From positions 1-11,042 of the forward strand of contig JAYULW010000060.1 in assembly GCA_043763155.1 (NCBI GenBank): DNA of 11,042 nucleotides, written 5' to 3'. Shown piece after piece: positions 5,649 to 11,042 of the stretch. Made by a program: the position numbers and the translations under genes. The notes below the pieces were generated by a model, which had not been told where the DNA came from, searched no databases, and saw only the letters and a program-made list of their open reading frames with translations. The stretch comes from JANYBV01 sp043763155. Lineage in GTDB: Bacteria; Pseudomonadota; Alphaproteobacteria; Rickettsiales; SXRF01. Each line of letters starts with the position of its first letter. The stretch's first letter is position 1.

Positions 5649-6863
5649 TTATCCGACTTGCGTGATGCGGCGCTGCGGTTGCGGGCGCGTGTCTGCGGGA
5701 ACGGTTGCGATTTCGATTTCGCGCTGGCCGGACTTGCTAGTGAAGGCAAGATTGCCGTGGGTTCCGCCTTCGCGCACGAAATGGGTGGCGATGGAAACGC
5801 CCGCGCCGTCGGGGCCTGTGGATTTGAAGCTGGGCATGGCGCCGCCTTCGAGCGAAAGGTGATTGGGGATTTTCAGCTCGGCATATTCAGCCATGGTGGA
5901 CAAGGTGGCGGCGGTGGCTTTTTGCAGGAGTGTGCCGCGCAGTTCACTGCGGCCCGTGAGCAGTTTTAGCTGTGCTTCGGTGAGGGTGTAGCCGGAGAGG
6001 GGTTTTTCCAGCGTGTTGTGGTTTCCCAGCGCTCCGCGGCGGTAACCGGGGATGGCGAGGTTGTCGAGGAATTTGAGGGCGGCTTCGCGGTTGAAGGCTT
6101 CGGGCTGCGCGGGGTCGGGGTGCAGGACGATGGCGGCTTTCATGGCTTCAAATGTTTTGACGGCCATGGCTTTGGTAATGTCGTCGCCCATATAGAAATC
6201 GGTGACGAAGGATTTTTCGGGCGGGAGTTCATTGCCCGCGCCACGGCGGCTGCCGGTGTATTTGTCCTGGCCCTTGCCGGAAGAGGAAGCAATGTCGGCC
6301 CAGTCGGAGAAGCTTAGCCACGCTTGTTCGGAGGCGACAACTTTGGCGGCGGGAACAAAGAGGCGGCCACCGCGCGGGGTGAGCGCTGCGCCCGGCTCAT
6401 GGAACTGGGGGCTGGTGAATACGAAGTCGGTATTGCCGAACATTTTTTCGTCGTTGATGACGCAGCTTGCGGTCATGCCGCCGGGATCAATGCCATTTTT
6501 CAGGAGCTGGGCGTTGCTGAGCAGCTGGCCCTGCTTAATGATGCTGTCGGTGTGGTCGGTGTCGTGCGCGAAGAGCGCGGTGCATTGGGTGCGGGCCATG
6601 GCTTGTTCCAGCTCAGCGCGGAGGGTGTTTGGGTAGTCATCATGTTGCTGCTGGAGGATGCGCAGGTTGCGTGCGGAGCGGGCATGGCGGCCTTCGGGCG
6701 TGGTGAAGTCGGGTGTTGCGCCTTCTTTTTGCACGAGCTTAGCGATGGGGTGATTGGGGTCGCTCAGATGGGGCTGGAGTGCGCTTTGCATGCGGGCGAA
6801 GGCCGCTTCCTCGTCGGGGGAAAGTGGCGGCGGTGCAGCAGTTGCGGCCCATTCTTTGGTCAT
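5649..6863 (-). CDS. Uncharacterised cytoplasmic protein; possible ADP-ribosyltransferase-like fold
   Basis: 404 residues that I do not recognise as a named family. There is no signal peptide, no membrane segment and no obvious repeat. The N-terminus (1-90) is Ala/Glu/Gln-rich and probably helical. Residues 97-118 (LFAHDTDHTDSIIKQGQLLS...) resemble the first motif of ADP-ribosyltransferases of the DarT/PARP-like type, a His followed by a 'sIi..G.l' helix. Residues 144-152 (NTDFVFTSP) and 168-175 (LFVPAAKV) could be the next strands, and ELPPEKSFV (212-220) could hold the catalytic Glu. This is inference from pattern only. The remainder (250-404) shows nothing I can place. The gene is 34 bp downstream of the RND transporter gene on the same strand but has its own extended -10 element, giving a predicted leaderless mRNA. 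It ends 5 bp from the convergent dnaA. No antitoxin-like partner gene is adjacent. Composition resembles its neighbours. Confidence 0.8.
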   Translation of the reverse strand: MTKEWAATAAPPPLSPDEEAAFARMQSALQPHLSDPNHPIAKLVQKEGATPDFTTPEGRHARSARNLRILQQQHDDYPNTLRAELEQAMARTQCTALFAHDTDHTDSIIKQGQLLSNAQLLKNGIDPGGMTASCVINDEKMFGNTDFVFTSPQFHEPGAALTPRGGRLFVPAAKVVASEQAWLSFSDWADIASSSGKGQDKYTGSRRGAGNELPPEKSFVTDFYMGDDITKAMAVKTFEAMKAAIVLHPDPAQPEAFNREAALKFLDNLAIPGYRRGALGNHNTLEKPLSGYTLTEAQLKLLTGRSELRGTLLQKATAATLSTMAEYAELKIPNHLSLEGGAMPSFKSTGPDGAGVSIATHFVREGGTHGNLAFTSKSGQREIEIATVPADTRPQPQRRITQVG

Positions 6864-6869
6864 GGGGGC

Positions 6870-6878
6870 AGTATAGCA
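6870..6878 (-). promoter_or_regulatory. Extended -10 promoter for the 404-aa gene, predicting a leaderless mRNA
   Basis: On the minus strand TGCTATACT is an extended -10 (TGN plus TATACT, five of six bases of TATAAT). It is followed by six bases, GCCCCC, and then the ATG at 6863. The usual 7-nt distance puts initiation on the A of the start codon. No -35 is present at 17-18 nt and no Shine-Dalgarno precedes the ATG, both of which fit an extended -10, leaderless arrangement. Confidence 0.5.
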
Positions 6879-6897
6879 GGGAAATGTTACCGTTTTA

Positions 6898-9800
6898 TTA
6901 GGCGGGGCCGTTCAGGGGGGATTTGGGGGATTTTTTGTTTTTCCTACGGGTGCTTAAGGCTTCCATGTACATGTAGATCACGGGGGTGATGTAGAGGGTC
7001 AGGAGCTGGGAGGTGAGGAGACCGCCTACGACTGCGATGCCCAGTGGCTGGCGCAGTTCCGAGCCTGCGCCGAGGCCGGACGCGATGGGGAGGGTGCCGA
7101 GAATTGCGGCCATGGTGGTCATCATGATGGGGCGGAAACGCAGGAGGCAGGCTTGCGTGATGGCTTCTTCGGCGGGGACGCCGCGATGGCGGGCTTCGAC
7201 TGCGAAATCAATCATCATGATGGCGTTTTTCTTTACGATGCCGATGAGGAGGATGACGCCAATGATGGCGATAACGCTCAAATCCATTTTGAAAAGGAGC
7301 AGCGTGAGGATGGCGCCAAGGCCCGCAGAGGGCAGGCCCGACAAGATGGTGATGGGATGGATGAAGCTTTCGTAGAGCATGCCCAGAATAATGTAGATGA
7401 CCAGAATGGCGAGGAGCAGGAGGAAGCCCTGGCCTGCGGCGGAATCCTGGAAGGCTTGGGCGGTGCCCTGGAAGCTGGTTATGATGGTGCCGGGAACGCC
7501 AAGTTTTTTCTCGATTTCGTGGATGCTGTCTACGGCATTACTCAGGGAGTAACCCTCTTTCAGGTTGAAGGAGAGGGTGACGGAGGGGAGCTGGCCCTGA
7601 TGGTTGATGGAGAGTGCGCCAATGCCCTGAGTGATGGTTGCGATGGTATCAAGCGGTACGAGCTGGCCGTCCTTGCTGCGCAGATACAGGCTCTTTAAAT
7701 CCTGTGGGCCTTGCTGGGATTCGAGGGACGTTTCGAGGATGACCTGAAAGTCGTCGGAAGGCGTGTAGAGGGTGCCAACTTGCTGGGTGCCGTAGGCGGC
7801 ATAGAGCAGTTTGCGTACGTCGTCGAAGGTGAGGCCGAGGCTTGCGGCTTTTTCCTGATCCACGTGTACGCGCAGTTCAAGGCTTTTGAGCTGCAGGTCT
7901 GAGTTGGTGTCGGTGAAGCCGGGGGCGGCGGTGATTTCCTTGAGGAGTTTATCGGACCATTGGTATAGCTCGTCGAGGTCGCTGCCTTGCAGGGTGTATT
8001 GGTACAGGCTGCGCGAGGCACGGCCACCGATCTGGATGTTCTGGATGGGCTGCATGAAGACATTGAAGCCTTGCACGACTTTGAGTTTTTCGCGCAGGCG
8101 GTTGATGATGGCTTGTGCATCGGGGCGCTGGCTACGGGGGACCATGCCGAAGAAAATGCGGCCTTGGTTGAACGCACCGCGGCCGCCGCCCAAGGCATAA
8201 AACACATTTTCGACTGCGGGGTCGGCCTTCACAATTTCGGCGGCTTGTTTTTGTTTTTCGGCCATGGCTTCAAACGAAATGTCTTGTGTGGCCTCGGTGG
8301 TGGCGATGATGAAGCCAGTGTCTTCAAGGGGGAAGAAGCCTTTAGGCACAATGTTGAAGGCGATGATAGTGACTACCAGCGTGCCGATGGTGAAAAAGAG
8401 TGTGATGCGGCGGTGGTGGAGTACCCAGCCGAGCGTGGTTTCGTATTTTTTGTGAATGGTGTTGAAATAGCCCTCAAGTTTTTGCGCCCATGGGGATTCG
8501 GCTTCGCCGTGCTTGATGGGCTTTAGCCAACGGCTGCAAAGCATGGGGGTTAGGGTGAGGGATACGAAACCGGATACTAAAATGGCAATCGAAATGGTGA
8601 CAGCGAATTCGCGGAAGAGGCGGCCTACGATGCCGCCCATGAACAATACCGGGATGAACACGGCGACAAGCGACATGGTCATGGACATGATGGTGAAGCC
8701 AATTTCACGCGAACCCTTCAGGGCGGCTTCCATTGGGGCCATGCCTTCTTCGATGTAGCGGATGATATTTTCAAGCATCACGATTGCGTCGTCTACCACG
8801 AAGCCCACGCAAAGCGTTAAAGCGAGGAGGGAGACGTTGTTGATGGAGAAGTCGAGCATGGCCATGGCGCCGTAGGTGGCGATGATGGAGATGGGGACGG
8901 CGAGCGCGGCGATGAGGGTGGGGCGGCCCTTGCGCAAGAAGAGGAAGATAACCATGACCACCAGAAACACGGTGAGGCCGAGGGTGAACTGCACGTCTTC
9001 AACGGATTTTTTGATGGAGACGGAGCGGTCGAAGAGGGGTGTGAGCTGGATGGCGGCGGGGAGCTGGGCGCGGAACAGGGGAAGCAGGGCGCGCACCTCG
9101 TCCACCACAGCAATGGAGTTTGCGTCGGGCTGGCGCTGGATGGCGAGCACCACGGCGCTGCGGCCATTGATGTTGCCGACGGTGCGGGTGTCGGCGACGG
9201 AATCGGATACTTTGGCGACATCATCGAGATGCACGGGCGCGTTGTTGCGCCATGCGACGATGATGTGGCGGAAGGTGTCGCCGTCGGTGGGCTGGCCTTC
9301 GACTTTCAGGTTATAGAGCTGTTTTTTGCCGCTGATAACGCCTACGGGAGAGGAGCTGCTGGCGGCGGCTACCGCGTTTTGCAGGTCGAGGAAGCTTAGG
9401 TCCTGGGCTGCAAGTTTATTCGGGTCGGCCTGCACGCGCACGGCATATTTTTGCTGGCCGAAAATTTGCACCTGCGCAACACCCGGCAGGGTGGAGATGC
9501 GCTGGGCTATCATGGTGTCGGCGTACTCATTCACCTTGGCAACCGCCATGCTGTCGGACGATACGGCGATGAAAAGGATGGGCTGGTCGGCGGGGTTTAC
9601 TTTCTGGAAGCTCGGCGGGGTGGTCATTTCCGGGGGGAGCTTGCGGGCGGCGGTGGAGATAGCGGTTTGCACGTCGAGGGCCGCGCCATCAATGTTGCGG
9701 CTTAAGTCAAACTGGATGGTGATCTGGCTGGTGCCGAGGAAGCTTTGCGAGGTGATGGAGGTGATGCCCGCAATGGTGGAGAACTGGCGCTCAAGAGGTG

Positions 9801-9993
9801 TTGCCACACTGGCGGCCATGGTTTCGGGGCTGGCGCCGGAGAGGTTGGCGGTGACGGCGATGGTGGGGAAGTCCACGCGCGGCAAGGCGGAAACGGCGAG
9901 AGTGCGGTAGCCCGAAATGCCGCCCACGACCACCGCGAGCATGAGCAGGGTGGTGAAAACAGGGCGGCGTATGCAGAATTCTGAGATGTTCAT
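6898..9993 (-). CDS. RND-family multidrug efflux inner-membrane transporter (HAE1, MdtB/MdtC-like)
   Basis: A proton-driven tripartite-pump transporter of 1031 residues, the normal length. The N-terminal cytoplasmic stub and first helix read MNISEFCIRRPVFTTLLMLA. The first periplasmic loop includes LPRVDFPTIAVTANLSGASP (37-56), characteristic of the family. Helix bundles fall at about 337-490 and 856-1010. The proton-relay aspartates are D401-D402 (GFVVDDAIVMLENI) and the matching lysine is in GIVKKNAIMMIDFA (918-931). Sequence style (PADQPILFIAV, VEGQPTDGDTFRHIIVAWRN) is closer to MdtB/MdtC/MuxB than to AcrB; substrate is unknown. It starts 6 bp after the stop of the membrane-fusion protein gene, without a Shine-Dalgarno, so the two are co-transcribed and probably coupled. 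MdtB and MdtC normally form a heteromer, but only one transporter gene is seen here. The C-terminus is short, basic and cytoplasmic (RRKNKKSPKS). Confidence 0.95.
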   Translation of the reverse strand: MNISEFCIRRPVFTTLLMLAVVVGGISGYRTLAVSALPRVDFPTIAVTANLSGASPETMAASVATPLERQFSTIAGITSITSQSFLGTSQITIQFDLSRNIDGAALDVQTAISTAARKLPPEMTTPPSFQKVNPADQPILFIAVSSDSMAVAKVNEYADTMIAQRISTLPGVAQVQIFGQQKYAVRVQADPNKLAAQDLSFLDLQNAVAAASSSSPVGVISGKKQLYNLKVEGQPTDGDTFRHIIVAWRNNAPVHLDDVAKVSDSVADTRTVGNINGRSAVVLAIQRQPDANSIAVVDEVRALLPLFRAQLPAAIQLTPLFDRSVSIKKSVEDVQFTLGLTVFLVVMVIFLFLRKGRPTLIAALAVPISIIATYGAMAMLDFSINNVSLLALTLCVGFVVDDAIVMLENIIRYIEEGMAPMEAALKGSREIGFTIMSMTMSLVAVFIPVLFMGGIVGRLFREFAVTISIAILVSGFVSLTLTPMLCSRWLKPIKHGEAESPWAQKLEGYFNTIHKKYETTLGWVLHHRRITLFFTIGTLVVTIIAFNIVPKGFFPLEDTGFIIATTEATQDISFEAMAEKQKQAAEIVKADPAVENVFYALGGGRGAFNQGRIFFGMVPRSQRPDAQAIINRLREKLKVVQGFNVFMQPIQNIQIGGRASRSLYQYTLQGSDLDELYQWSDKLLKEITAAPGFTDTNSDLQLKSLELRVHVDQEKAASLGLTFDDVRKLLYAAYGTQQVGTLYTPSDDFQVILETSLESQQGPQDLKSLYLRSKDGQLVPLDTIATITQGIGALSINHQGQLPSVTLSFNLKEGYSLSNAVDSIHEIEKKLGVPGTIITSFQGTAQAFQDSAAGQGFLLLLAILVIYIILGMLYESFIHPITILSGLPSAGLGAILTLLLFKMDLSVIAIIGVILLIGIVKKNAIMMIDFAVEARHRGVPAEEAITQACLLRFRPIMMTTMAAILGTLPIASGLGAGSELRQPLGIAVVGGLLTSQLLTLYITPVIYMYMEALSTRRKNKKSPKSPLNGPA

Positions 9994-9999
9994 GCAGGC

Positions 10000-11042
10000 T
10001 TAGGGGGTGGCGGGTTTATCTGCTTTTTTGTCGTCTGGCTTTTTATCATCGGTGGGGGCGTCGGTTTTGGGGGCGGATAATTTGATGTCGCCGCCATCGG
10101 TTACGCGCAGGATGCCGTCGGTGATAACGCGGTCGGTGTCGAGGAGGCCGGATTTTACCTCAACGACGGTGTCGGTGTTCATGCCGATTTCAACACTTTT
10201 GCGCTTGGCTTTATTGGTGGTTTCATCAACGGTGAAGACAAAGCGCTTGCCTTCGTCGCCCTGTATGGCGACGGAGGGAATGGTGAGGGCGTTTTTGACG
10301 ATGCCCAGATCTATGGAGACATTTACAAACATGCCGGGCCAGAGTTTTTCGTCGGTGTTGGCGAATACGGCGCGGGCGGCAAAAGTGCCGGAGGTGATGT
10401 CAATGGCGTTGTCGAGATATTCGAGTTTGCCCTGTACGGGCGTGTCGGATTCTTTGTTTTGGGCGACGACGGCCACTTCGCCTGCGGCGAGGGCGGTTTT
10501 GACCTGATCGTAGTATTTCTGGGCGATGGCGGTTTGCACGCGGATGGGGCTGATCTGGTTTATGGTGACCAGCGGGGTGGTGTCGTTTGCCTTTACGTTG
10601 TTGCCGCGGGTGACGTTGATGGTGCCGGTGCGGCCAGAGATGGGGGCGGTGATTTTGGTGTAGGTGAGCTGCACTTGCGCGTTGTCGAGGTTGGCCTGTG
10701 CTGCGCTTACCTGCGCGGCCTGCGCGTCGTAGGCGGCTTTGGCTTCGTCTACGGCGGATTGGGCCACGACCTGGGTTTTGCGGAGCTGGCTGGCGCGGCT
10801 GTATTGGAGTTGCGCATTTGCGAGGGTTGCTTTTTCCTTGGCGAGGGTAGCGCTAAACTGGCCGATCTGGGCGGTGAGGGCGCGGTCGTCGAGTTCAAAC
10901 AGCACCTGACCTTCCGTGACGAAATCGCCGTTTTTGAAATGCACTTCCACGATCTGGGAATCGAGGCGGGATTTGATGGCTACGGTTTCGTAGGCAATCA
11001 CGTTTCCGACGAGGCTAACGGTTACGGGGAGGTCGGCGCGGG
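10000..11042 (-). CDS. RND efflux periplasmic adaptor (HlyD/MdtA-like membrane-fusion protein, 5' end cut by window)
   Basis: The periplasmic adaptor links the RND transporter to an outer-membrane channel. The frame is open to the right edge and 346 residues are visible. A GTG at 11001 is internal, since adaptor homology continues upstream of it (LPVTVSLVGNV), so the true start and its signal peptide or lipobox lie outside. Domains seen are a biotinyl-lipoyl-like half (VEVHFKNGDFVTEGQVLFELDD), a long alpha-hairpin coiled coil rich in Ala/Gln/Lys (ATLAKEKATLANAQLQYSRA and onward), the returning lipoyl half (ITAPISGRTGTINVTRGNNV), the beta-barrel (GTFAARAVFANTDEKLWPGM) and the membrane-proximal domain (ALTIPSVAIQGDEGKRFVFT). 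The C-terminal 25 residues are a Lys/Asp/Pro low-complexity tail (TDDKKPDDKKADKP) with no expected fold. The stop is 6 bp before the transporter start, so both genes form an operon with the adaptor first. Confidence 0.93.
   Translation of the reverse strand, partial: RADLPVTVSLVGNVIAYETVAIKSRLDSQIVEVHFKNGDFVTEGQVLFELDDRALTAQIGQFSATLAKEKATLANAQLQYSRASQLRKTQVVAQSAVDEAKAAYDAQAAQVSAAQANLDNAQVQLTYTKITAPISGRTGTINVTRGNNVKANDTTPLVTINQISPIRVQTAIAQKYYDQVKTALAAGEVAVVAQNKESDTPVQGKLEYLDNAIDITSGTFAARAVFANTDEKLWPGMFVNVSIDLGIVKNALTIPSVAIQGDEGKRFVFTVDETTNKAKRKSVEIGMNTDTVVEVKSGLLDTDRVITDGILRVTDGGDIKLSAPKTDAPTDDKKPDDKKADKPATP

Noticed and set aside
6779..6791. Alternative start of the orphan gene at Met25
   Set aside because: The nearest GAGG lies about 17 nt before it, too far for a ribosome site, while the ATG at 6863 fits the extended -10 exactly.
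6324..6989. A 221-residue open frame on the + strand opposite the orphan gene
   Set aside because: The product is Gly/Ala/Val-rich without motifs. The minus-strand frame is longer, has its own promoter element and a plausible start, so it is preferred.

Overview
The window looks like a chromosomal segment from an alphaproteobacterium of moderate-to-high GC; I cannot name the order. The main argument is gene order. A ubiB-ubiE pair diverges from mutM, followed by rpsT and dnaA, which is the conserved dnaA-proximal block of many Alphaproteobacteria. In several Rhizobiales an enoyl-CoA hydratase gene sits between mutM and rpsT. Here that gene is absent, and a small rhodanese-domain gene lies between rpsT and dnaA instead. 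There are no insertion sequences, tRNAs, rRNAs, CRISPR arrays or phage genes.

Left part (1-3096): ubiB (cut by the left window edge) and ubiE lie on the minus strand, joined by a TAATG stop/start overlap, and both serve ubiquinone biosynthesis. A 72-bp divergent region holds a good sigma70-type promoter for ubiE and a weaker one for mutM. The mutM gene encodes the formamidopyrimidine-DNA glycosylase, with every catalytic residue I could check present.

Centre (3097-5643): a 266-bp intergenic region carries a perfect DnaA box, one near-match box, a probable rpsT promoter and a short GNRA-loop hairpin in the rpsT leader. Then come rpsT (ribosomal protein S20), a single-domain rhodanese, and dnaA. 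The dnaA Shine-Dalgarno overlaps the rhodanese stop codon, so the two are probably translated from one message. The + strand is visibly richer in G than C in most places sampled, whichever way the genes point. This suggests the whole window lies on one replichore and that oriC itself is outside it.

Right part (5649-11042), all on the minus strand: a membrane-fusion protein (cut by the right edge) and an RND inner-membrane transporter of the MdtB/MdtC-like type form a tight two-gene efflux operon with 6 bp between them. No outer-membrane partner is visible. Downstream on the same strand is a 404-residue cytoplasmic protein of unknown function. It starts exactly where an extended -10 promoter would begin transcription, so its mRNA is predicted to be leaderless. 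Part of its sequence resembles the ADP-ribosyltransferase fold; this is a weak visual inference and the most interesting lead in the window.
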